Below, piece after piece: positions 13,649 to 21,825 of a stretch of DNA of 55,401 nucleotides. Position numbers and translations under genes: made by a program. Position 1 is the stretch's first letter; each line of letters begins with the position of its first letter. Under the pieces are notes generated by a model that was given only the letters and a program-made list of their open reading frames with translations, was not told the DNA's origin and ran no database searches. The stretch is from DASVUC01 sp036387255 (GTDB taxonomy: Bacteria; Planctomycetota; Phycisphaerae; Tepidisphaerales; Tepidisphaeraceae): assembly GCA_036387255.1 (NCBI GenBank), contig DASVUC010000018.1, positions 1 to 55,401 on the forward strand. The letters are read 5' to 3'.

Positions 13649-15352
13649 TTAACGCTGGCGACGCCGCCGTCTCACCGCGATCACCGCCGCCACCCCCATC
13701 ACCGTCCCCACCCCCGGCTCCGGAACCGCTGCCAATCCGTTTGTTCCCAGCGGCTGATTCTCACCCAGCCCCAGGTTCGCATCGATTGCCAGATAATCAT
13801 CTGGCGTAATCTGCCCATCAAAGTTCCAGTCCCCCGCAAACCACGACGACCGTGGATCAACGAAGCTTCCCAGATTCGAATCCACCGCCCCGTAATCGTC
13901 CGGCGTCACCATGCCGTTCATGTCGGCGTCGCCAATGTACGTATATTTTCCAGCGATCGCATTCGGCGCCAGCGCCTGCCCCGACCCAAATGGAAAATCG
14001 CTCGTCTGGACGATCGCATTGTCGAATAGCGCCAGAATCGGATGCCCCGGCGTCGTCTGCGACGTCGTCGAGATGATCCCGATCGCCAGCGTGTCCACCG
14101 CATCGCGGTACCCCTGGAACACCAGCGCCGAAAGAGCCTGAAAGTTCCCGTTGTTCACCACGAGGTCGTTGTCGTTCAGGTCCAGCACCGCCGCCGGATC
14201 CATCGTCAGCGCGTTGATCGTGCTGAGGTTGTTGTCCGCGCCATTAGGCGGCACGATGATCCGCCCCCCTTCGACGTTCAGCCCTGCCGCAACAATGCGG
14301 TTCACCTTCAGCGTCCCCTCGCCCGTCTTCTTGATGTTGATGCCGCCAGAGGAAAACGCTCCCTTCACCGCCAGGGTCGCTCCCGCGGCAATCTCCACAT
14401 CCGTGTTCTTCTGGAGATTCAGCGCGTTCTGCATCTCGTGGTCCCCCTGTCCCACGTTGATGCGCATGTTCCCCGTCGATCGGTTCAAGTTGATCGCCGC
14501 ACCGGAGAACGAGTACCGGTTCGTGCTCGAGATGTTCAAATACGAAATCGTCTTCGGTGCGTCCACCGTCACCGCGATCATTCCAGTTCCAGACGCAAAC
14601 GTGAAATTGGCTTCTGCGCCCGCAGTGTTTGGTATGCCGAAGTTCCAACTCCCAGGCGACGACCACGGGCCGCCCATGGTCTTCCAGGTTGCAGCGTTGT
14701 AACCCACCGTCAGCGCCGGCCGATTCTCCGCAATTAAATTCTCACGCGAGTCGATACGCTTTGCAGTCGAAGGCGTTTCATCAGGGCTCTTCAGCACCCA
14801 GCCAAAGTTGGCCGACGGGTTCGCCTTCCAGTTCTGGATGTCCGCCACCATCTGACTGCCGGAGAACACACCACCGCCGTTACCCAGCGGCGTCACTGCG
14901 CTGACAGTCGATGAGTAATCGCCGCCCGGATTCGTCCAGTGTGAGCTCTGGTAGAAGTTGTAGAACCACGACGCATCCCCCGGCTGCGACAGCGCGCCGC
15001 TTCCACCGGGATCGCCCGAGTTGCTCGCCCCTTCGCCCCAGTCCTTCGTCGCCGCGTGCAGCTCGATGTTGGATGCAAGCTGCGCCTTCGACACATTTAC
15101 CGTGAGCGTCGCCGATGTCACGCTCGCATTGGTCGGAAGGCCATTGGTGATATCAAACGCCATCAGCGCCCGCCGCACGTTCCCGCCAGCGGTGGCCCCA
15201 ACGAACATGTATGGACCCGCCCCGTTGCTCACGCCAACGTTCGGGTCGTAGAACATGGTGTTGTCTTTGCTCGGCGTGAGCGTGAGGGAGCCTGCCATCA
15301 CGTTCGAAGCCGCCAGCGCCACGGCCGACAAAATCATCGCTTTCTTCTTCAT
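13649..15352 (-). CDS. DNRLRE-type PEP-CTERM exported protein with dockerin-like region
   Basis: From ATG 15350-15352 the protein has 567 residues: signal peptide (MKKKAMILSAVALAASNVMA), a DNRLRE-like domain (DNTMFYDPNVGVSNGAGPYM, RRALMAFDI), an autotransporter-type beta region, two calcium-loop-like repeats resembling dockerin (GDADMNGMVTPDDYGAVD and GDWNFDGQITPDDYLAID), and a PEP-CTERM tail (VPEPGVGTVMG, a hydrophobic helix, RRRRRQR). It should be exported and processed by an exosortase. It follows the sugar dehydrogenase gene by 30 bases on the same strand, so the two probably form an operon. Confidence 0.85.
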   Translation of the reverse strand: MKKKAMILSAVALAASNVMAGSLTLTPSKDNTMFYDPNVGVSNGAGPYMFVGATAGGNVRRALMAFDITNGLPTNASVTSATLTVNVSKAQLASNIELHAATKDWGEGASNSGDPGGSGALSQPGDASWFYNFYQSSHWTNPGGDYSSTVSAVTPLGNGGGVFSGSQMVADIQNWKANPSANFGWVLKSPDETPSTAKRIDSRENLIAENRPALTVGYNAATWKTMGGPWSSPGSWNFGIPNTAGAEANFTFASGTGMIAVTVDAPKTISYLNISSTNRYSFSGAAINLNRSTGNMRINVGQGDHEMQNALNLQKNTDVEIAAGATLAVKGAFSSGGINIKKTGEGTLKVNRIVAAGLNVEGGRIIVPPNGADNNLSTINALTMDPAAVLDLNDNDLVVNNGNFQALSALVFQGYRDAVDTLAIGIISTTSQTTPGHPILALFDNAIVQTSDFPFGSGQALAPNAIAGKYTYIGDADMNGMVTPDDYGAVDSNLGSFVDPRSSWFAGDWNFDGQITPDDYLAIDANLGLGENQPLGTNGLAAVPEPGVGTVMGVAAVIAVRRRRRQR

Positions 15353-15382
15353 CACCCTCTGCCTCACTCAGTTCTCAGTCGT

Positions 15383-16771
15383 TCAATTCCGGCGCTTACG
15401 CCGCAGACCGGATAGCATCACGCCGACCGCAGCCAAACTCAGGCTCGCCGGCTCCGGCACCATCGCATACAGCGTCCCCGTCGTTCCCGTCGGCCCCAGC
15501 GTCGTGCTGGTCATCAGGTACAACTCGTTGTCCGGCCCCTGACCAATCCCTTTCACGAACTGGTTCAGCGGCAGGTTGCCCTCCAGCAGAAATTCCCGAA
15601 TGCTCCCGGTTTGCAAATCCGCATAAAACAGCCGCCCCAGCGGCGAGTTAAAGCTCGTCGAGAAGTCCCCGAACACATACTTCCCCTGAAGGAACGAGAG
15701 CTTGGTTCCGTGGTACACAAACCCGCCCACGATGGCGATCCCCTCATCGTGATCGTACTGAACCAGCGGATCGATCAGCCCCGGCGGCAGCCCGCTCAAG
15801 TCTGACGAGACTGTCCCGTTGGATGGGTTGAACTTGAACGTCCCTTCCTTGGCGTTCCACCCGTAGTTCCCTCCCAGCACCACGTCGTCTATTTCTTCAA
15901 TGTTGTTCTGCCCCACATCCGCCACCAGCAACCGGTTCCCGTCGAAGCTGAACCGGTACGGATTGCGAAAGCCACTCGCGAAGATCTCCTTCACCCCGCC
16001 GCCGCTCGCGAAGGGGTTGCTCGCCGGAATGCCATAGTTGCTGTTTTTGCCATTGTTGCCATACACATCCAGCCGCAGCATTTTCCCCAGCGGCGAGTTC
16101 ACATCCCGCGCGTTACCGATCGTCGGGTTGTGCCCGTTCCCCGTGTCGTTCGCGCCGCCGCCATCACCGATGCCCAGGTACAGATAACCGTCCGGCCCGA
16201 ACGCGATATGCCCGCCGTCGTGGTTGAACGACGGATGATCGATCCGCATCACCACCTGCCGGCTCGTCGCATCGACCTGGTTCGGGTTGTTCGCATCCAC
16301 GCGATAGCTCACCAGCGCATCCTGGTGATCCACGGTCCCTGCCGTCGTCAGGCCATAATCCGGGTTCGCCTTCACCACGTCACTCTCATACGTGAACACG
16401 CGCCGGTACCCCGCGCTGGTTGAATTATTGAAGTTCGGGTCAAACGCCAGCCCCAGGAGCCCGCGCTCGTCGTAATTCGTCCGCAGGGTGACGAAGTCTC
16501 CCGTCGGCACAATGTTGATGAACGGGTTGGCCAGCACCGCGCCGTTCTGCACGATCTTCACCTGCCCCGCCTGATCCACCACGAACAGCCGCGAGTTATC
16601 CCCCGGCGCGTTCGTCATCCACACCGGTGCCGCAAATCCATTGGCTACCGTCTGAAGCTTAACCACCCCCGGCCCCGTCGGGATCTTCTGCGGGATCGGA
16701 TTGCTCTGCGCCAGCAGCGCAGCAGGAGACAGAACCAGCCCCAGCACGGCCAGGTGAAGCCGACCCTTCAT
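15383..16771 (-). CDS. PQQ-dependent sugar dehydrogenase-like protein, PEP-CTERM anchored
   Basis: From ATG 16769-16771 (AGAGGG upstream) the protein has 462 residues: signal peptide (MKGRLHLAVLGLVLSPAALLA), then a glucose/sorbosone dehydrogenase beta-propeller with NAPGDNSRLFVVDQAG, RGLLGLAFDPNF, HDGGHIAFGPDGYLYLGIGD, GFRNPYRFSFD and EEIDDVVLGGNYGWN, all typical of the soluble PQQ-dependent family. It ends with a PEP-CTERM tail (VPEPASLSLAAVG, helix, RRKRRN). It would act on the cell surface or in the periplasm oxidising sugars. PQQ binding is family knowledge, not shown here. Confidence 0.88.
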   Translation of the reverse strand: MKGRLHLAVLGLVLSPAALLAQSNPIPQKIPTGPGVVKLQTVANGFAAPVWMTNAPGDNSRLFVVDQAGQVKIVQNGAVLANPFINIVPTGDFVTLRTNYDERGLLGLAFDPNFNNSTSAGYRRVFTYESDVVKANPDYGLTTAGTVDHQDALVSYRVDANNPNQVDATSRQVVMRIDHPSFNHDGGHIAFGPDGYLYLGIGDGGGANDTGNGHNPTIGNARDVNSPLGKMLRLDVYGNNGKNSNYGIPASNPFASGGGVKEIFASGFRNPYRFSFDGNRLLVADVGQNNIEEIDDVVLGGNYGWNAKEGTFKFNPSNGTVSSDLSGLPPGLIDPLVQYDHDEGIAIVGGFVYHGTKLSFLQGKYVFGDFSTSFNSPLGRLFYADLQTGSIREFLLEGNLPLNQFVKGIGQGPDNELYLMTSTTLGPTGTTGTLYAMVPEPASLSLAAVGVMLSGLRRKRRN

Positions 16772-16911
16772 GGTGTACCCTCTTTGAGTTGCGATCATGG
16801 AACGTGCTGGCGGCGCTACCAATGTGCCGCTAACAGCATATTCCCCGATCTGCTCTGGGAAATCCTCTAAATTCCTCCCTTATTCCCAGTTTTTCATCGC
16901 ATAGAAGCGCC

Positions 16912-17109
16912 CTAATCCTTCGGCGCAAACCCATTCCGGCAAATCGGGCTCGCCTGGCTCAGCTCAATCATGCTCGTATCGACCTTGCGCGGATGCTTCT
17001 TCGCACAGTCAATGCAGGTCGTCACCCCCGGCAACGCCTCCAGCCGAGCCGCCGCAATCGGCTTCCCACACAAACCGCACAACTTCCGCGTTTTAGCTTC
17101 CGAACTCAT
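16912..17109 (-). CDS. TraR/DksA-type C4 zinc finger protein
   Basis: The 65-residue protein has four cysteines in CGLCGKPI and CIDCAKK with the linking segment ARLEALPGVTT, the DksA/TraR zinc finger pattern, but lacks the long coiled coil of DksA. It may modulate RNA polymerase or be a stand-alone zinc finger. A TACGTT hexamer five bases before the ATG could be a -10 element, giving a nearly leaderless mRNA. It lies between the PQQ dehydrogenase and recJ genes on the same strand. Confidence 0.8.
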   Translation of the reverse strand: MSSEAKTRKLCGLCGKPIAAARLEALPGVTTCIDCAKKHPRKVDTSMIELSQASPICRNGFAPKD

Positions 17110-17176
17110 ACCTCAACGTAACAGCTAATTGCGTGCCACGCCCACCCGTTTACCCTCCCGCTGCCGGGGCGCTTTT

Positions 17177-18976
17177 TCAAGCGTCGACGAAGTGAAGATC
17201 CTTCACCTCAAGCTCTACGTTGGTATATCCGTTATACGTATTCAGCGTCGGCTCAAACGCCACATCAATCCGCACCCCCGCAACCAGCCGATCAAACAGG
17301 ACCCCCGCGTTGAATGCAATTGCTTTCATTGTCGCGTTCCCCTGCCGCACGAAAAGCTGCAAATGGTCCCCCGTCTTCCCCACCCGCCGAGGCGGCGCCG
17401 CCAGTTCCGCACCCTTGATGCAAAACACCGGCCGACGGTTCCCATGCCCAAACGGAGCGAGCCGCTGAAGCTCATCCACCATCGCCGGCGTCACCTGCCT
17501 GAGCTGCGCCTCCGCATCCAGCTTCAATTCCGGCACCAAATGCTCCGGCTCCAGATGCTCCTTCGCGTACGCGCAAAAGCACGCCCGAAACTTCTCAAAA
17601 TTCTCCGGCATCACCTTCAACCCCGCCGCCATCTCATGCCCCCCGTAAGCCTGCAAGTGCTCCCCGCACGCCTCCAGCGCCTTTGCCAAATGAAACCCGC
17701 CGATCGACCTCCCGGACCCCTGCCCGATCCCGTGCTCGTTAAAGCCAACCAGAATCGTCGGGCGGCAGAATTTCTCCACCAGCCGCGACGCCACGATGCC
17801 GATCACCCCCGGATGCCACTGATCACTTCCCAATACAATCGCCCGGCAATCCTCCTGGTCCATCTTCTGCTGCTGGACCATCTCGATGGCCTGCTCGCAA
17901 ATCTGCCGCTCCACCGATTGCCGCTCGCGGTTCTGCTCCTCGAGATAATTCGCGATTTCCAAGGCTTTTGCATCATCCGCAACCGTAAGCATCTCCGCCG
18001 CCAGCTTCGCATGGCCCATCCGCCCCGCGGCGTTCAGCCGCGGCGCGAGCAGAAAGCCCACGTGATAACTATCCAGCGTCTGCCCGCTCAACCCCGCAGA
18101 TGCAATCAGCGCCTGAATCCCTGTCAGCTTCGACGCCTTCAATCCCCCCAGTCCAAACCGCGCCAAAATCCGATTTTCCCCCGTCAGCGGCACCACGTCC
18201 GCGATCGTCCCCAGCGCCGCCAACCCCGTCGCCTCAACCAGGTACGCGCGGAACGCATCACTCACCCGAGCCGCGCCGTTGCAAGCCTGTCCCACCGCCC
18301 AAGCCAGCTTAAACGCCACCCCCGCGCCGCAAAGATTTCGGTTCGGATAAGCCGCCGCGTTCCCCGAATCATCCTTCTCCAGCCGCGGATGCACGATCGT
18401 GTACGCCTTCGGCAGGATCGGCTCGCGACTCACACCGTCATCGGTGAGCGGCGGGGCGGCTTGATGCCACTCGTGATGATCCGTCACGATCAGGTCGACC
18501 CCCCGTTCCTTCGCAATCCGCGCCTGCTCAACCGCCGTCACCCCGCAGTCCACCGTCACGATCAGCTTCGCCCCCCGATCGATGATTTCATTGATCGCTG
18601 ACGTATTGAGCCCATACCCCTCGTCGATGCGGTGGGGGATGTAGAAATCAACGTTCCCTCCCAGGATCCGGATCGCGTGCCAAAGGATGGCCGTCGCCGT
18701 GATCCCATCGACGTCGTAGTCGCCATAAATAACGATCTGCTCGCTCGCCCGAATCGCCTCCGCAATTCGTCCCGCAGCTTTCCCGACATTCGCGATGAGC
18801 CCCGGCTCATGCAGACATTTCAGCGAAGGCTGCAAAAACCGAAAACACTCCTCCCCATCCACAACCCCCCGATTAATCAGCACTTGCGCCGTGATCTGCG
18901 AAGTCTTCAACCGAGCGGCAAGCTCTGCCGCGGCAGCGTGCACCGGTGCGATCGTCCAACGCTTTGGGCGGTTCAT
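17177..18976 (-). CDS. recJ: single-stranded-DNA-specific exonuclease RecJ
   Basis: Starting at ATG 18974-18976 (MNRPKRW) the protein has 599 residues, a normal RecJ length. The DHH phosphoesterase motifs are clear: IVIYGDYDVDGITATA (residues about 81-96), VTVDCGVTAVEQA, VTDHHEW, then the DHHA1 region HPGVIGIVASRL with GSGRSIGGFHLAKAL and YGGHEMAAGL, and a C-terminal OB domain (FGHGNRRPVF). It degrades 5'-ended single-stranded DNA in recombination and repair. An open extension of 51 codons upstream exists but is compositionally poor. No strong ribosome binding site is seen, so the start is likely, not proven. Confidence 0.93.
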   Translation of the reverse strand: MNRPKRWTIAPVHAAAAELAARLKTSQITAQVLINRGVVDGEECFRFLQPSLKCLHEPGLIANVGKAAGRIAEAIRASEQIVIYGDYDVDGITATAILWHAIRILGGNVDFYIPHRIDEGYGLNTSAINEIIDRGAKLIVTVDCGVTAVEQARIAKERGVDLIVTDHHEWHQAAPPLTDDGVSREPILPKAYTIVHPRLEKDDSGNAAAYPNRNLCGAGVAFKLAWAVGQACNGAARVSDAFRAYLVEATGLAALGTIADVVPLTGENRILARFGLGGLKASKLTGIQALIASAGLSGQTLDSYHVGFLLAPRLNAAGRMGHAKLAAEMLTVADDAKALEIANYLEEQNRERQSVERQICEQAIEMVQQQKMDQEDCRAIVLGSDQWHPGVIGIVASRLVEKFCRPTILVGFNEHGIGQGSGRSIGGFHLAKALEACGEHLQAYGGHEMAAGLKVMPENFEKFRACFCAYAKEHLEPEHLVPELKLDAEAQLRQVTPAMVDELQRLAPFGHGNRRPVFCIKGAELAAPPRRVGKTGDHLQLFVRQGNATMKAIAFNAGVLFDRLVAGVRIDVAFEPTLNTYNGYTNVELEVKDLHFVDA

Positions 18977-19200
18977 CCGTGTCCCGACTCTCATCCGTGA
19001 GTGTGGCCGCATCCGTGCAACGAACAATCTTAAACCCCACCTCCACCCCAAACAAGCTACTACCACCACCGGATTGTTGTTAGCAGCGGGGCGGAAGCCC
19101 GCGGAGGAAACGCAGAGCAATCCTTCCACTCCGACTCATTCTTGCACATCGCTGCATCCTCCTTAGCTTCTCCGTGAAGTCACGTGTTAGCTTTGCAACC

Positions 19201-20028
19201 ATGACCGACCACCACCAAGGCACGCCGAATCCACCACCCGTCCCAAGCGCGCCCTCCAAGCACTCGGAAAACTCAACATCAAGATCCCTCGCCTCCCCCG
19301 GCGATGAACCTCTCTCCACTTCATTAACCCTCACCCTCGACCAACCCTTCCGCTTCGACCGCGGCCTCGCCAAACGCCTCCGCCTCCGCGAGATCAACCC
19401 CACCGAAGCCTTCACCCTCCGCGACGCCACCGGCGCCTACTTCCGCGCCAGCATCAAAGAGTACAACGCCAAAGGCGGCCTCGCCCTCCCCTATGAGCGC
19501 ATGGCGCGCTCCCCCGAATCCACCATCGACATCACCCTCGCCTGCGCCATCCTCGCCCGACACCGCATGCACCTCGTCATGCAGAAAGCCACAGAGCTCG
19601 GCGTGCGCCGCATCGTCCCCCTCTTCACCGACCACTCCGTCCCTTCTACCGCGCTCGACCAACAACAACCCCACGCCTGGCCCAGCCACATCGCCCGCGC
19701 CACCAGGCAGTGCCGCCGCTCCTCGGTTCCCCACCTCCTCTCCCCGGCAACGCTAGATGAGTTCCTGAAGTCTCCGCTGCTTGCCGCCACCGACCTTAAA
19801 CTCTTCCTCGACGACCAAAGCAACCCCTCCCCCGCACCCCACAAAATCCCCAAACGGATCATCCTCTTCACCGGCCCCGAAGGCGGCTTCTCCGATCCCG
19901 AACGTCAACGTCTCGCCTCCCAGGCCCACCCCTACGTCCTCGGCGGCCGCGTCCTCCGGGCCGAAACCGCCGCCATCGCCGGCCTCACCGCGCTTCACGT
20001 CACCTGGGGCGATTTCCGTCCCACGTAA
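19201..20028 (+). CDS. rsmE: 16S rRNA m3U1498 methyltransferase
   Basis: The 275-residue protein has an N-terminal PUA-like domain preceded by about 35 low-complexity residues, and a SPOUT methyltransferase domain with MQKATELGVRRIVPLFTD, ILFTGPEGGFSDPE and VLRAETAAIAGL, the knot motifs of RsmE that bind S-adenosylmethionine. It methylates U1498 of 16S rRNA. ATG 19201 follows TAGCTT by seven bases without a Shine-Dalgarno, which suggests a leaderless mRNA. It is divergent from recJ. The RTX-like gene follows on the same strand. Confidence 0.92.
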   Translation: MTDHHQGTPNPPPVPSAPSKHSENSTSRSLASPGDEPLSTSLTLTLDQPFRFDRGLAKRLRLREINPTEAFTLRDATGAYFRASIKEYNAKGGLALPYERMARSPESTIDITLACAILARHRMHLVMQKATELGVRRIVPLFTDHSVPSTALDQQQPHAWPSHIARATRQCRRSSVPHLLSPATLDEFLKSPLLAATDLKLFLDDQSNPSPAPHKIPKRIILFTGPEGGFSDPERQRLASQAHPYVLGGRVLRAETAAIAGLTALHVTWGDFRPT

Positions 20029-20062
20029 AGAACCCCGGCAAAGAAATCGAAGCCCGCAGCAG

Positions 20063-20965
20063 ATGTTTCTCTTCCCATCCACTAACGTGTGGTCCGTGTT
20101 CCAACCAGGTGTCGCCTCCTCCCCGCGCCTCCCCACGCTCGAAACGCTCGAACCCCGCCTCCTCTTCGCCATCGCCCACCTCTCCGCCCGTGGCACCCTG
20201 TTTCTCCAAGGCTCCCCCCGCAGCGACCAGATCCAACTCCTCTTCGATCAGCACGACCTCCTGGTCTCCCTCAACGGCCAACCGCGGCGTTTCAGTCGCG
20301 CCGCCGTGAAACGCTGTTCCATCGACGCTGGCGACGGCGCTGACCAGGTCCTCGCGCTCGCCGATATTCCCACAACCGTCATCGGCGGCGCTGGCGATGA
20401 TCTGCTTCGCACCACCCGCCGCGCGCATGTGAGCGGCAGCGAAGGCGCCGACACCTTCGACGCACGCTCCTTCGACGGCCCGATCAACTTAAGCGCACCA
20501 CAAACCTCCGCCGCGTCTCCAGCGTTCGATGGGATCGAAAACGTCATCCACATCGGCTACCGCCGCTCACAGTTCGTCCAGGGGAACGCCTCGGCCAATT
20601 TCCTCGCAGCGTCAGGCAAAGGCCTCGCCGGTCACTGCACCATCTACGGCGGCGGCGGGAACGACACGCTCCTCGGCGGCCAATACGGCGACAACCTCCG
20701 CGGCCAGGACGGCAACGATTCCCTCTCCGGCAACGCCGGATCCGACATCATCGAGGGCGGCAAAGGCAACGACATCCTCATCGGCGGAGCCCACGCAGAC
20801 GCGCTCTACGGCGGAGAAGGCAATGACCTCCTCCTCGCCCGCGACCACACCTCCGACTTCCTCGCAGGCGGCGCGGGCCGAGACCAAGCCAGCGTCGACA
20901 CCCCCAGCACCAATCCCAAATCCACCCACGACACCTGGGACGAAGTCGAAGAGCTGATTCACTAA
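20063..20965 (+). CDS. RTX-type calcium-binding repeat protein with LEPR-XLL motif
   Basis: From ATG 20063 the protein has 300 residues. Near its start it has LETLEPRLLFAIAHLS, a clear LEPR-XLL match. The C-terminal third contains glycine/aspartate nonapeptide repeats (GGGGNDTLLGG, GQDGNDSLSG, GGKGNDILIGG, GGEGNDLLLA) that form calcium-binding beta rolls in secreted RTX proteins. There is no classical signal peptide. The frame is open backwards into rsmE, and GTG codons at 20090 and 20096 are alternative starts. Likely an extracellular or surface protein. Confidence 0.8.
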   Translation: MFLFPSTNVWSVFQPGVASSPRLPTLETLEPRLLFAIAHLSARGTLFLQGSPRSDQIQLLFDQHDLLVSLNGQPRRFSRAAVKRCSIDAGDGADQVLALADIPTTVIGGAGDDLLRTTRRAHVSGSEGADTFDARSFDGPINLSAPQTSAASPAFDGIENVIHIGYRRSQFVQGNASANFLAASGKGLAGHCTIYGGGGNDTLLGGQYGDNLRGQDGNDSLSGNAGSDIIEGGKGNDILIGGAHADALYGGEGNDLLLARDHTSDFLAGGAGRDQASVDTPSTNPKSTHDTWDEVEELIH

Positions 20966-21733
20966 AGAGCCAACCCACCAACCACCCCAGCACCCGGTTC
21001 TCATCGCCCACGAAACTACACCGCCACCCTCCCCTACGAACTCACCTTGTCACAGCAATCCGCCACGGACCCGCCAAACCGCTCTCACTAAACCGTCCAC
21101 ACCAACGGATTCCCTACGCATAACTCGTGCATTGCGCGCAAAGCCCGCCTCCGCGCGCAGCGCCGCCCATCAAAAAATTCCTCACCCACGCATCGCCATC
21201 GCAGATTCGCGCGCCGCACAGGCCTCGGTCGCGCAGCGCCCGGGAAGGGGTAGAGACCATGCTTTTCCTCCAATCCAGCTTTCGCCTCCGCCGCCGCCCC
21301 AACGCCCGCTCAACCTCCACCCTCGTTAACCGCCCCGCCCCAGCCGCTTCGGACCCATTGCCCGCCCGCTTGGACCCCATCGGGACTTCAAAAGGAACCA
21401 AAGAGGACCATTCCGGACCCGTTCGGGACCCCCTTTGGACCCCGTCTTCACCCGCTTCCACGGAAGCTGAATGTCATAACTCTTTTCACTCCCGTCGCTT
21501 ACGTTTTTCCATCGCTAATCTTGCAGCATTTCCGAAAAGATCCTCGTCCCCTCCATCACCCGCTTGCCCTCTGCCATCGGTCTCCTACCTCCGCTGGAGC
21601 AAACCTCCCAAACGTTCCCAAAGTGGAACACGCCAGCAGATCCATTCCCTCCCATTCACCGCCCCGCAAGCAAAGCTCCCCCAACATTTCCCCCCATTTC
21701 TGAAACGCCTACCGTCGCTGCATACACTTTTAC
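20966..21733. other. long non-coding, pyrimidine-rich stretch upstream of a surface-protein gene
   Basis: About 770 bases hold no gene I can support. The plus strand is strikingly poor in purines. A frame open from 21127 joins the SdrD-B gene, and an ATG at 21259 has GAAGGGG upstream, but the implied sequence is rich in Ser/Pro/Arg with no family feature, and a promoter follows at 21734. The stretch 21350-21450 has a cluster of GGACC/GGGAC words. It could be a long regulatory leader or unannotated RNA. Confidence 0.5.
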
Positions 21734-21761
21734 TTGAACACTTTGGCGCACCTGCGATAAT
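21734..21761 (+). promoter_or_regulatory. sigma70-like promoter of the SdrD-B surface protein gene
   Basis: TTGAAC and GATAAT are separated by 16 bases, giving a start near 21768 and a leader of about 58 bases to ATG 21826. This is the best two-hexamer promoter I found in the window. Confidence 0.6.
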
Positions 21762-21825
21762 TACCAGACGGTATCCCATCGCCGGGGCCGGGCAAGCGGG
21801 TCATTTCATACAAGAAGAGGCTGTG

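Noticed and set aside
17129..18601. A 490-codon open frame antisense to recJ.
   Set aside because: The product is dominated by Arg/Pro/His/Leu without domain features; RecJ motifs run through the other strand.
21127..21825. A 233-codon N-terminal extension of the SdrD-B surface protein, with ATG 21259 behind GAAGGGG.
   Set aside because: The composition looks non-coding, a promoter lies inside it at 21734, and ATG 21826 has a better site and puts the LEPR-XLL-like motif near the N terminus.
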